Of a DNA stretch of 64,000 bases, positions 30,830 to 40,760 are shown piece after piece. The stretch lies in the NCBI GenBank assembly GCA_037127255.1, contig JBANSL010000009.1:22396475-22460474 (forward strand), given 5' to 3'. The DNA is from Persicaria tinctoria. Taxonomy: Eukaryota > Streptophyta > Magnoliopsida > Caryophyllales > Polygonaceae. A program made the translations under genes and the position numbers. The stretch's first letter is position 1. Each line of letters starts with the position of its first letter. The notes beneath the pieces are model-generated. The model was given only the letters and a program-made list of their open reading frames with translations. It was not told the origin of the DNA and did not search any database.

Positions 30830-32581
30830 CATCAGATAAGCCTAACATCAGGTGGTGAAATTAAGAAAGAAGATCCTTTTAAATATAGTTATCCATTTAA
30901 AAAATCCAAAAAGAAGTTTTCTACTAAATTAGATAATATAAAGAACAAGGCAACGATAGAAGAAGATCGAGACGAAAACAAAACCCTAAAAATGAGTCAA
31001 CATCCAATTCGACAAATAAAGAGATTTAACACTAAGTTGGATAACCCAGGATGGAAGATGAAATTACAGAAACAAAAAGCCATTGAAACGAACTTTATGA
31101 ACCAAGAGGTCATGAGCGACGACGAGTCTGAAAAGAATTCAGATGAAGAAGATGTGTATCAACAAATGAGATTAATTAACCTAAAAGATATGAAAAACAT
31201 TCCCATATCTAGAGTCCAAAAAAGGTTAAATGAAATTTTAAGACAAAAAAGGCTGGGGGAGAATGAACCTGTAGAACCAAATGAAGCTAGAAGACATTAC
31301 AGACGATATGAACATGGTTCTACCAGCAATTATAGACCTAGGTTAAAGCCTAAAGAATTTCTGGAAAAGAAGGAAAGATTTGGAGTAAGCATCATGCCAA
31401 ACCATAGACCAAATCAAAGAGAAATTAACCTAGAACCCATAAGTGAAACAGGTTATAAATTAAACCTAGATGGTGTAAGGAATAGGCGTGAAATTATAGA
31501 GTTCTGGAAGAAAAGTATGATGAGTGTATTAAACATGAACATAGGATGGAACTCTTCTCAATTCCTTAATTACATAAACATAGTTTCTATGGTTGTATTG
31601 CCGACTGGTATGGAGCCATTGGTGATGAACCAAAACAAGAGCTTATGAATTTGGAAAGGCCAGTAACGATGTTCACGTTAATATGTAATTTAATAGAAGA
31701 CGAATTCATTGGAGAAAAAGAAGATGAAGATAAGGAAGCGCTTTAAAATGGAAAAGAACCTTAAAAAATCTTGAAATCTGTAACATGAAATATGTTCATA
31801 ATTACATAACAGAATTCGAGAAGTATTATTATAAGATAGGGGAAAACAACACTAATCTGCAAATGTTCTTTCATAAACTTCATGCCCCAATTAATGAACA
31901 AATAAGTGAAGAGTATCGAGAGTTAATTAAAAATGGAGATAAAGATACTCTTGGTAACATAATTTCCTATGTTAGGAAATGGGTCGAGAAAAAATATCGA
32001 GACGTAAGAAGCACCCAAAGAATGAAAAAACAATTCTTAACTTGTTGGGAGACGCCAACAGAATGGGGATGTAATAATAGAGATTACCAAGGAAAAAGAA
32101 ACTATAAGAGAAAAAGTTTTAATAAACAAAGAGGTGAAAAATATTATAAGAAGTATTATAAAAAACATTCTCTAAAAATAGGAGGTTTTTCCAGAAAACC
32201 TCGTTCTGTCCAGAGAAAAAGAAAAACTGCAAGTGTTGGGCATGCGGAGAATCCGGTCATTATTCTAATGAATGCAAAAATAAGAAAAATAATAGGCTAG
32301 CAGAAGCCTTAGGAAGTTTTGATTATATTGAGCTATCTGAAGATGAAGCAGTAGATTTAGCCCTAAGAAATAACAAACAGATAGCAGAAATAATAAAAGA
32401 AAATCTTGAAGAAGAAATAGAATCTGAAAATGAGTCAATAGAAGCTGAAGAGATTAATGAAATAATGGAAGGAGAATCTCCTAGTGAGTTCTCTGATGAA
32501 TATGAAATGACTACTTTAGCTCAACTTCAACAAGCTGAAACCTCTATTGACGAAGAACAAGTTGAAGAAATGACGAGGTAA
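30830..32581 (+). pseudogene. pararetroviral coat-protein-like region with zinc finger
   Basis: Broken into frames 30992-31648 (open further upstream to about 30730), 31785-32300 and 32222-32581. The region is Lys/Arg-rich, then has a CxxCxxxxHxxxxC knuckle (CWACGESGHYSNEC, about 32240-32281), followed by an acidic stretch. A basic segment plus a single CCHC finger is characteristic of Caulimoviridae coat proteins. At least one frameshift and a stop at 31646 interrupt it. Any movement-protein sequence upstream of it is not apparent. Confidence 0.7.
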
Positions 32582-33080
32582 GGGGTTGATTTCCCGATCA
32601 TCGCTAAAGAACAATTTGTTAAAAAATCATTATTCTCTAAATATGCTAAATATGTTTGCGAAGAAATGTCTGGAGATGTAACTGTCAAGATTAATGAAAA
32701 TCAAGCAACTGAAGTAAACTTAATCAATTGGGCAAACATTCATAAACATAACAAAGATAAAAAAAATTTAAATATATTTTCATATGTGGCATCCAAGTAA
32801 TTATAACTCCATTACAAGACAATGGAAAAGATGTGCAATGCATTAATTTTGTTTGTGACATTAGGCATAAAAAGTTTAGTGATCAATGCATCAGTGGTAT
32901 AGTCTGTAATTTGAGTCAATGAGCAGTTTTTTGGATATGTAGACCTAACTATTATGTTAGTCTAGAAGATCGTTATGCATCTAAGTTCTTAGATATAAAA
33001 GTGTTAACATAAGGTATTAGTATGCATAAGGGAACTTGTCCTTTACAACTAAAGTGGAAGGTAGTTATAAACTTGAGAAT
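32582..33080 (+). pseudogene. movement-protein-like region (30K family)
   Basis: After the TAA at 32579 the sequence reads KSLFSKYAKYVCEEMSGDVT and, after a frame change near 32800, ITPLQDNGKDVQCINFVCDI, CISGIVCNLSQ and NYYVSLEDRYASKFLDI. The pattern fits the 30K superfamily of plant virus movement proteins, which modify plasmodesmata: paired hydrophobic strands, a conserved Asp in the D-x-R region, and an LxYG-like segment. Stops occur at about 32798, 32920 and 33010. Assignment is by pattern memory, not alignment. Confidence 0.5.
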
Positions 33081-33707
33081 ACTATAAATCCTCCACAAAA
33101 ATGCCATATAGTGGAAGCTGAGAAACACGAGGTTGTAGGTCCAAGCAAAGAGGTTGTACCTGTTAAGCTAAGACCTTATCAAATAAGACTTAAGACCATT
33201 TGGATAAACGCATTTGAAAATTCTACGGGTACTAGCATTAATAAGGTTTTAACCATAGATGAAGATGGTAGAATCCATACGAATGCTAAACCACCAGCCA
33301 GTCTCTCTAGATGTCCAAGCTTATCCAGAAACAAAAGTTTTAGGTTCAATCCTAATCTTAGTATTACTCCAAGAAATCAGGAAGCTACTACAAGTAGAAA
33401 AGACAAATTGTTTGTGGTAGATGAAGACATAGCGAGCATGATAGCAGCATTAAACAAGAGGTTAGAAAATAAAATTATAAGAGAACCAGCAAGACATAGT
33501 CTAGATCTAGGTTCTAGTCCATTTAGGGAAACAGTAACATCAATTCCTCCAATAGTTCAAAAGGTTAGAGAACATCAAGAAGGATCATCTAGTTCCGAAC
33601 AAAAAGAAAAGATAATAGGATATCAAACTAAAACCTTTAGTGAACCTATTTATGAAAATGATCCAATAGCTAAGGATTTCAAGGAACCTCTCAACGAACC
33701 ATTCTAA
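33036..33707 (+). pseudogene. pararetroviral polyprotein linker, 223 codons
   Basis: An open segment between the movement-protein-like region and the protease. It contains KVLTIDEDGRIHTNAKPPAS and DEDIASMIAALNKRLENKII and is otherwise of low complexity and charged. No domain is recognised. It ends at a TAA 27 bases before the protease ORF. Confidence 0.55.
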
Positions 33708-33734
33708 GAACCAGTTTTTGGAGACAAATTAGGA

Positions 33735-34424
33735 ATGAGAATGGAAGTACTAGACCTCAGACATCTCTATGGAGATAATATGAGGGTAGAGGAAAGTCTT
33801 AAACATGTCAGGAAAGAACCACTAAAGAAAAATTATAAAATTACCAACCTCAATAGCATTTATATCCCAATAAGTATTTGCTTAGAAGGGTTCAATAAAT
33901 ATGAATTATGTACCTTTGTAGACAACGGATGTTCAGTATGCTTTGGTAAAAAGGCATTATTTCCTGAGTTTATTTGGCAAAAGTCTCGTAGACCCATTCA
34001 AGTTAGAATAGTTGATGATAGTATCATGGCTCATTCAGAATTAGCTTCTGATGTACCTGACACGATAGGAGGAGTCCAATGTGTAATTCCTACACTCTGG
34101 GCTACTGATCAGCCTTCACATGAGATGCTTATTGGAAATAACTTCCAAAGACTCCATGTTCCAGTAACTCAGCACCTAGACATGATGGTCTTCAACATCA
34201 ATGGAGAAGACGCTTGGGTTAAAAAGATAAAACAAGCTTATACACACCAAGCAATCGAGTTTACGCGCACTAAGCGTGGTGAGGAATATATTCTTCCTAC
34301 ACAAACAGAATTTGCACTCTCTATATGTGAAGTAACATTAAAAGATAAAATTCTTAAACAACAAGAAAAAATGTGTAAGGAGTTATATTATGAAAATGCT
34401 TTAAAATTATGGGAAAAAAGATAA
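33735..34424 (+). pseudogene. pararetroviral aspartic protease
   Basis: The active-site region reads CTFVDNGCSVCFGKKALFP (about 33907-33963). The catalytic Asp is present but the next residue is Asn, where D-T-G or D-S-G is expected. Downstream, HEMLIGNNFQRLHVP fits the second conserved retropepsin motif. The 229-codon frame is open but ends at a TAA before RT. The changed triad and the separation from RT suggest loss of function. Confidence 0.75.
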
Positions 34425-34479
34425 ATCATTTGCTACCATAAAATTAATAGATACAAAAGCTGTCATTAGAGTAAAACAA

Positions 34480-35280
34480 ATGGTTTACACTTATAAGGAT
34501 CAACAAGAATTTAAAGAACAAATTGATGAACTCTTAAAGAAAGGTTTAATCCAAGAAAGTAAAAGTCCTCATTCTAGTCCTGCCTTTATGGTCAGGAATC
34601 ACGCTAAAGAAAAAAGAGGAAAAGCTAGAATGGTTATCAATTACAAAAAGCTTAATGATAATACTGTTTTTGGTGGATATTATATCCCTAATAAGACAGT
34701 TTTATTTGATAGAATACAGGGAGCCACTTGGTTCTCTAAAATGGATTGTAAAAGTGGTTATTGGTAGGTAAGATTGGATGAAAAAAGTATTCCACTTACT
34801 GCATTTAGTGCTCCACAAAGACACTATGAATGGGTAGTTATGCTCTTTGGATTGAAAAATGCACCACAGATATTTCAGAGAAGAATGGACAATGTCTTCA
34901 AAGAATTTAAACATTGTTGTCTTGTTTACATTGATGATATCTTAATCTTCTCTAAAACTATAGAACAAGATAAGCATGACTTGAAAGCTATAACTCAAAA
35001 ATCTATTGACCATGGAATCATTTTAGGACAGAAAAAATGCATTTATGCTGAGCCTGAAATTGAGTTCTTAGGATTAAAGATTAAAGCAGATCAAATTGTT
35101 TTGCAAGAACATATTCTAGAAAAGGTAGAAAATTTTCCTGATGAAATCAAAGATAGAAAACAACTACAAAGATTTATAGGCTGTCTTACTTATGCTTCTG
35201 ATTTTATTAAAGATCTAGCCAAGTTGAGAAAACCTCTATAGGTTAAATTAAAGAAAGATCAAGTTTGGAGTTGGACTCAC
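34480..35280 (+). pseudogene. pararetroviral reverse transcriptase
   Basis: RT motifs in order: SPHSSPAFMVRNHAKEKRGK, ARMVINYKKLNDNT, FSKMDCKSGYW, MLFGLKNAPQIFQRRMD and CLVYIDDILIFS with the YIDD catalytic box (34927-34938), then LQRFIGCLTYASDFIKDLAK. A TAG at 34765-34767 splits it after motif A, and another TAG lies at 35239-35241. The style (FMVRNHAxxxRGKxRMVIxYKxLND) is that of Caulimoviridae rather than gypsy elements. Catalytic aspartates are visible, but the reading frame is broken. Confidence 0.85.
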
Positions 35281-35299
35281 TTTTACCATTGAACATGTG

Positions 35300-35345
35300 T
35301 AGGGATCAAAATATTATCTAGTTGACAGCTTAACGAGAGAGTTAG
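35300..35345 (+). pseudogene. RNase H C-terminal remnant
   Basis: Only about 60 bases after the RT connection, KYYLVDSLTRELDD appears, resembling the end of the RNase H domain (..ADxLTRE..). Most of RNase H, including the catalytic core, is missing, so an internal deletion is likely near 35280-35300. Confidence 0.5.
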
Positions 35346-36149
35346 ATGATGGATCAGAGAAATCAAACTCGGTGGGAAAATCCGCAGTGGGTGTTCCACC
35401 CATGGGATATTAATCTCTTACGAGAAATACGAGGATACCAAGGATGGGTTTCCCCTCCAAGTTTTTATATTTCTATTGATTTTGGAGGATTTACTGAGAA
35501 TAGATTCCGTCGCGGACTCTTACAAGCGAGACACAGAGCGGCTATACGAATGTTAACCCTAGAGATAATTATAAAAGTTCTCCAGCTACCTATTGAACTC
35601 CAGGAAGACATCTGTAGAAGATGGAGAATGATAGATTTCGAAAACTTCTACTGGATGGTAGCAATGAGAGATCATGATACTCCAGCAAGGATAAGAGAAT
35701 GGTGTAACCATTTTTGTGTAAACAATGGCGCCAAATTGGGAGGATTATCATTACCCATCATGCCATATGAAGATGCAGATTACTTAAAATCATGGAAATA
35801 TGGAATATGTAATGGAATCTACAATTACAGGCGACCATGGCCAAAGAAAGAAGAAGAGAGCATCTTGTACAAGTACTTCACTAAGTTCCAGAAGGAGGTC
35901 TTCCTCGGAGCAGCAAAATTTGAAAAGATAGAAGACATAAATTGTTGTCGTGTGGTCAGTGCCTGCATGGATGTAAGCCAGGGAAAAACCCGGCTACCAC
36001 ATTACCTAATCTTCCTACTATTAAGGGAAGACTACTGGTACGTGAAAGATCCAGTAGTGGAAGGAAGAATCGACGTAGTAAGGCATACATGGAAGGCAAG
36101 AGCAAAAGGATTCTTTTACATCTACTACAGCATCACCAAGTATAGACAC
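35346..36149 (+). pseudogene. pararetroviral downstream ORF, cut by a retrotransposon
   Basis: 268 codons are open from ATG at 35346, overlapping the end of the polymerase region. The product is Trp/Tyr/Arg-rich (NPQWVFHPWDINLLREI, WRMIDFENFYWMVAM); no known domain is recognised. The frame is ended only by the first bases (TGA) of the inserted LTR at 36150. The same frame resumes after the insertion at 39017. Its position after RT is like that of the second ORF in some Caulimoviridae; its function is unknown. Confidence 0.55.
36145..36149. repeat. mini-LTR array target-site duplication, left
   Basis: GACAC, matched at 39012-39016. Confidence 0.85.
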
Positions 36150-36955
36150 TGATGTGATCCTAGCTCTTCCGACGCATGCTCAATGTTTCAGTAATAAAAT
36201 GGGCTATCTTAGTCCGATGGAGGTCCATGAGTACTTGTTGGAAAGCTAATTCGAAGGGCTACATATTTTATGTAGACCAAACTGCCGAAATCATCCAAGA
36301 ACAGGTCCGAAATCAGCAATAGTTCAGCAGTCCGAAATCTGGACAGTTTTCCCGGGGCATTGAATGATGTCGGAATAGATGAGATGTATCGAAGGGTCTT
36401 CATTCAAGGGAACTTGATGATTTTCTACACTTTATGAGGACAACCAACCCTTCATTTTCCACTATGAGGCTAGCCAAATTTCTCCATCAATTTCCGAGAA
36501 ACTTTTCATCTTTTCCGCCTTTAATTCGTCACTAAATTGTTATTGTTTTATGCCTATAAAATGGCTAAACCATTGCCATGAGAAATAAGATTTGAGTTGA
36601 GAATTTTTGGAAAAAGTGTGCGTGTCTTGTTGATTTGATGAGATGTCATTTTGACACCCCATTCTGGAGTGAGAGGCCGAGGAATGGTTCCGTTTGTTTA
36701 ACTCTTTCCGGTGAGATGCTTGTTAGAGTTGTTCAAACAAATGCTTGATTGCTCGGGAGTGAGATGCCGACGAGTGAGAGAGCGAGTTTGGTAAATCTAT
36801 GGGTGAGATGCTCATAGATTTAGCCATCCATATCTTGTTTTTATTTTCCCATAAATCTAGAAAAATCCAAATAAAAGAGTCGCGTGTGTCAAATTTTGTT
36901 CTCGTGCTCGGTTGAAGGTTTGTAACTTGTTGGATCGATCCTTCGAGTCGCATCA
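36150..36955 (+). repeat. mini element LTR 1 (806 bp)
   Basis: Starts TGATGTGATCCTAGCTCTTC and ends CTTCGAGTCGCATCA, next to the primer-binding site. Confidence 0.85.
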
Positions 36956-37243
36956 TTTGGTATCAGAGCTAATCCATCAAGTTCACAAAGATTTATGTGA
37001 TTCAATCACTTTCATCCACATCCCTCTTTAGAGCCGTCGTGGTTGCAACCATTGAAGTGCACTACGCAGATCCAACGTACAGGGGCGTATCGTACCTTTT
37101 TGGAAAGGCAACGCAGATTTGAGAGTCTCCGCGGAATCAACCATCAAGATATCTTACGCAGATCCAACGTACAGGGGTGTAATGTTTCTTTTTGGAAGGC
37201 AACGCAAGATTCGAGGACGAATCTTTTTCAAAGGAGGGGAGGA
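36956..37243 (+). other. mini element internal domain 1 (288 bp)
   Basis: Contains an internal near-duplication (CGCAGATCCAACGTACAGGG, about 37064 and 37157) and ends in a polypurine tract AAAGGAGGGGAGGA. No ORF of note. Confidence 0.8.
36958..36969 (+). promoter_or_regulatory. mini element primer-binding site
   Basis: TGGTATCAGAGC, the tRNA-Met-type site, two bases inside LTR 1. Confidence 0.8.
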
Positions 37244-37925
37244 TGATGTGATCCGAGCTCTTTCGACACATGCTCGATGTTTTAGTCATAACAGGAGCTA
37301 TATTTGTCCGATGAAAGTCCACGAGTACTTATTGGAAAGCTAATTCGAACGGCTACATCTTTCATGACGACCAAAATGCCGAAATCATCCAAAAAGAGGT
37401 CCGAAATTAGAAATAATCTAGCAGTTCGAAATCTGGACAGTTTTCCCGACGCATTGAATGAAGTCGGAATAGATGAAGAGACGTTGAACGGGATTCATTC
37501 AATGGAATTTGATGGTTTTGACACTTCATGATGACGTCCAACCCTCCATTTTCCACTAGGGGGTTGGCCAACTTTCTCCATCAATTCCCGAGAGACTTTT
37601 CATATTTTCCGTTTTTAATTTATTGTTTAATTGTTGCTTGGTTTATGGCTATAAAATGCCTCAAACTTTGTCATGAGAAATAAGATATGAGTTGATAATT
37701 TTTGGAAGAAAAAAGTGTGTGTTTGGTTGATTTGGTGAGATGCCATTTTGACGCCCCATTCCGAAGTGAGAGGCCGAGGAATGGTCCCGTTTGTCTAACT
37801 CTTTCCGGTGAGATGCTTGTTAGAGTTGTTCAAACAAAGGCTTGATTGCTCGGGAGTGAGATGTCGACGAGTGAGAGAGCGAGTTTGGTAAGTCTATGGG
37901 TGAGATGCTCATAGATTTAGCCATC
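37244..37925 (+). repeat. mini element LTR 2, 3'-truncated
   Basis: Homologous to LTR 1 up to CATAGATTTAGCCATC. It then jumps into internal sequence (AAGTTCACAAAG), so the last ~125 bp of the LTR and the primer site are missing. Confidence 0.8.
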
Positions 37926-38204
37926 AAGTTCACAAAGTTAAGCCATCAAGTTCACAAAGTTTTCAATCACTTTCATCCACATCCCTCTTCAGAGTCGTCG
38001 CGGTTGCAACCATTGAAGTGCATTACGCAGATCCAACGTACATGGGCGTATCGTACCTTTTTGGAAAAGCAACGCAGATTTGAGAGTCTTCGCGAGATCA
38101 ACCATCAAGATATTTTACGTAGATCCAACGTACAGGGGCGTAATATTTCTTTTTCGAAAGCATAGCAAGATTCAAGGATGAATCTTTTTCAAAGGTAGGG
38201 AGGA
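37926..38204 (+). other. mini element internal domain 2
   Basis: Similar to internal domain 1. Starts with a duplicated CCATCAAGTTCACAAAGTT and ends AAAGGTAGGGAGGA. Confidence 0.8.
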
Positions 38205-39011
38205 TGATGTGATCCTAGCTCTTCCGACGCATGCTCAATGTTTCAGTAATAAAATGGGCTATATTAGTCGGATGGAGGTCCATGAGTACTTGTTGGAAAG
38301 CTAATTTGAAGGGCTACATCTTTTATGAAGACCAAAGTTCCGAAATCATCCAAGAACAGTCTCAGAAATCAGCAATAGTTCAACAGTCCGAAATCTGGAC
38401 AGTTTTCCCGGGGCATTGAATGATGTCGGAATAGTTGAGATGTATCGAAGGGTCTTCATTCAAGGGAACTTGATGATTTTCTACACTTTATGAGGACAAC
38501 CAACCCTTTATTTTCCACCATGAGGCTGGCCAAATTTCTCCATCAATTTCCGAGAAACTTTTCATCTTTTCCGCCTTTAATTCGTTACTAAATTGTTGTT
38601 GTTTTATGCCTATAAAATGGCTAAACCTTTTCCATGAGAAATAAGATTTGAGTTGAGAATTTTTGGAAAAAGTGTGTGTGTCTTGTTGATTTGGTGAGAT
38701 GCCATTTTGACACCCCATTCTGGAGTGAGAGGCCGAGGAATGGTTCCGTTTGTTTAACTCTTTCCGGTGAGATGCTTGTTAGAGTTGTTCAAACAAAGGC
38801 TTGATTGCTCGGGAGTGAGATGTCGACGAGTGAGAGAGCGAGTTTGGTAAATATATGGGTGAGATGCTCATAGATTTATCCATCCATATCTTGTTTTTAT
38901 TTTCCCATAAATCTAGAAAAATCCAAATAAAAGAGTCGCGTGTGTCAAATTTTGTTCTCGTGCTCAGTTGAAGCCTTGTAACTTGTTGGATCGATCCTTT
39001 GGGTCGCATCA
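38205..39011 (+). repeat. mini element LTR 3 (807 bp)
   Basis: Full length, much closer to LTR 1 than to LTR 2. Ends GGGTCGCATCA before GACAC. Confidence 0.85.
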
Positions 39012-39354
39012 GACACACTGACTGTGGGATATTCAAAGTTGGAAATACAACCTTCATCGTAACCCCACAACTCAATCCATTAATGCAGCAAGCCATAAAC
39101 AGGACCGAATCTATCGAGCTTTACTTAGCAGAAATAGAGGCCGGTCACTTTTAAGATAAAAGAGGACACGAGAGGATGATCGATTTACTGATTGCATGGG
39201 ATCAAGTATATACTGAAGGATTAATGCTTGATCTCGATCTAGACAACGATCAAGATCTAGAGTTTGATAATACTCTAAATCTAGTTCAAGATTACAATGA
39301 TGATGACCTGGAAGCCAATATAGGAGACGAATGGGTCCAGAACCTGGACAACTG
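39012..39354 (+). pseudogene. continuation of the pararetroviral downstream ORF
   Basis: Beginning with the right GACAC duplication, the frame of the 268-codon piece continues, if the insertion and one duplication are removed, to a TAA near 39152 and then onward in the same frame to a TGA near 39352. The last part is Asp/Leu-rich and acidic. I give only the layout. The continuity supports one ORF disrupted by the mini element. Confidence 0.5.
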
Positions 39355-39515
39355 AAAGCCATCATCATCCACCAAGCACAATTATTGTACTTTCTAATTT
39401 GTTTTTTCTTTTACCACGTGAACCTGTAAAATAATGGGTGTAATGTGTGCTTTATCAGGCCAACCTGTAGGCCACTTAATCGTTGGAGAGACATCCAATG
39501 CCCTTCAAGTAGCTC

Positions 39516-39523
39516 TATATAAA
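39516..39523 (+). promoter_or_regulatory. candidate pararetroviral TATA box
   Basis: TATATAAA sits about 160 bp after the end of the last viral ORF, followed by GGGCTCTCCTCAGAC. This is where the pregenomic RNA promoter lies in Caulimoviridae. Confidence 0.55.
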
Positions 39524-39757
39524 GGGCTCTCCTCAGACTTCTCAACACATAGAAATCCAGAGAGAGAAAAACCATATGAGAAGAGAGAAAGAGTCTTGTA
39601 AATCAGAAAGAGAAGTAGAAGCGTTTTGAATTTGAGTAGATTGGTGTTTCCATCACTCTAACGTTCAAAACCCTTGAATGGATCTTCTGATATGAGTGTT
39701 AAGTGTGTTTAAGTTCTAAGTTAAGAGTGCTTGTGTGTTGTAATACTTCCCAGATTC

Positions 39758-39763
39758 AATAAA
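39758..39763 (+). terminator. candidate polyadenylation signal of the pararetrovirus
   Basis: AATAAA about 235 bp downstream of the TATA box, as expected when the pregenomic RNA has a short terminal redundancy. Confidence 0.4.
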
Positions 39764-40118
39764 GTTTGTTTTTAAGAAAGGGAAAGCTACTTAATTGAAC
39801 ACTATGTTCTGAATACTTTGTTTTCTTGATTCAAATCCTTTCACCCTCGCAAAATCAAAACCAAAAGCTATAGACTACGGTCTGAGGTAGGAAACGAAAC
39901 AGATCTGTGCTCAATTTGAACTAAGGGAGGCCTGGTTGAAGGTTAGCCACCTCTAGAAAGTCGGAAGCTACAGGAACGCCGATGGTCCAGAGTAACTACG
40001 TTCAGGTATGGGTCAAACCTCTTTAGCTTAAAGTTTTAGTTGCAGAGCGTGGTGGGCTTAAAACCACAGAAAACTTATTATTCATAATATAGTTAATAGA
40101 TTATGGTAGTTAGTACCA
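39764..40118 (+). other. probable viral leader sequence
   Basis: No gene seen. It may be part of the pararetroviral leader. The right boundary of the viral insertion is unknown. Confidence 0.35.
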
Positions 40119-40121
40119 CTA

Positions 40122-40340
40122 AGGCCCTGTTCGTTTGCAGGTTGTGGCCGGTTATGGAGGTGAAGAAATCAGACAACCGCCCTCGGCTACCTGTTTGCGC
40201 GCAGGTTGTCAATCCCGTCGGTGGAGGTTGTCCCAGTTGTAGGCCGGTTAAAACCGGCGGTTTCACAACCTGGGGAATGGATGGTTGTCGGGTCTTCAAC
40301 CGGAGGTTTTCCCGAGTTGCCCTTGACAAGTCCTCGCGCG
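40122..40340. mobile_element. hAT-like MITE, one end only
   Basis: GGCCCTGTTCGTTTGCAGGT is a terminus typical of hAT-type MITEs. The interior is GC-rich with several AGGTTGT and CCGGTT repeats. The opposite terminus was not found, so the copy is partial. Confidence 0.4.
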
Positions 40341-40384
40341 CTCAGCTTTCCAGGTAGGATCTTCTTCCCGTGAGTCCATCTCTC

Positions 40385-40389
40385 CTCTC
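40385..40389. repeat. Copia element target-site duplication, left
   Basis: CTCTC, matched at 44481-44485. Low complexity, so moderate weight. Confidence 0.6.
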
Positions 40390-40527
40390 TGATAGATTAC
40401 ATAGGTCTTAATATTGTATAGTGGGCCAAAAGCCCATTAAGGCCCAATACCTTTGTAACCTATATATATGTTATATCAATGAATGGAAACCCTAAGGAGG
40501 ACTTTACATCAATTCTATAATCCTACA
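40390..40527 (+). repeat. 5' LTR of gag-less Copia
   Basis: TGATAGATTACATAGGTC... to ...AATCCTACA. From CATAGGTCTTAATATT on it matches 44352-44480 with few changes. The first ~10 bp do not match the 3' copy. Confidence 0.75.
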
Positions 40528-40539
40528 TGGTATCACAGC
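40528..40539 (+). promoter_or_regulatory. primer-binding site of gag-less Copia
   Basis: TGGTATCACAGC, a tRNA-Met-type site with one mismatch, directly after the LTR. Confidence 0.7.
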
Positions 40540-40760
40540 CTTTTCTTCCTCACGGAACCCTAGTTTAATCCTCCCGCCCCACCCCTCCTATTACCGTCGC
40601 CGTCGCCGGCGTCGTCTCCTCGCTGCCTCTCTCTCTCTCCCCTCGCCTCATGGCTCCTCCTCGCCGCCGTCCTACCTCCCCCCCTCGCTCTCGCTCTCGA
40701 GCCCGACTCTCTCCCTCTCGCCGCCTCTCGCTCTCGCTTCCTTCCGCGTAAAAAAAAAAA

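Larger units (their letters stand above)
36150..39011 (+). mobile_element. coding-free LTR retrotransposon array: LTR-internal-LTR-internal-LTR
   Basis: Three LTR copies (TGATGTGATCC... to ...GGGTCGCATCA) alternate with two short internal domains of about 280-290 bp, and the whole is flanked by GACAC duplications. The internal parts hold a primer-binding site (first copy only) and polypurine tracts, but no gag or pol. Short remnants such as TTCGAGGACGAATC resemble the 3' end of chromovirus-type gypsy elements. It inserted into the ORF downstream of the pararetroviral RT. It could have arisen by unequal recombination between elements or LTRs. Confidence 0.85.
30557..40080 (+). mobile_element. 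endogenous pararetrovirus (Caulimoviridae), decayed
   Basis: In order: a basic coat-protein-like region with a CCHC finger, a 30K-type movement-protein-like region, a retropepsin, an RT of the YIDD class, a trace of RNase H, a downstream ORF, and a promoter with TATA box and AATAAA signal. No integrase and no LTR-type ends are seen, which fits a pararetrovirus rather than an LTR element. Many stops, frameshifts and an RNase H deletion make it non-functional. It is interrupted by the mini-retrotransposon array at 36150-39011. Genus not assigned; a two-ORF layout would fit a florendovirus, by memory only. Confidence 0.8.
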
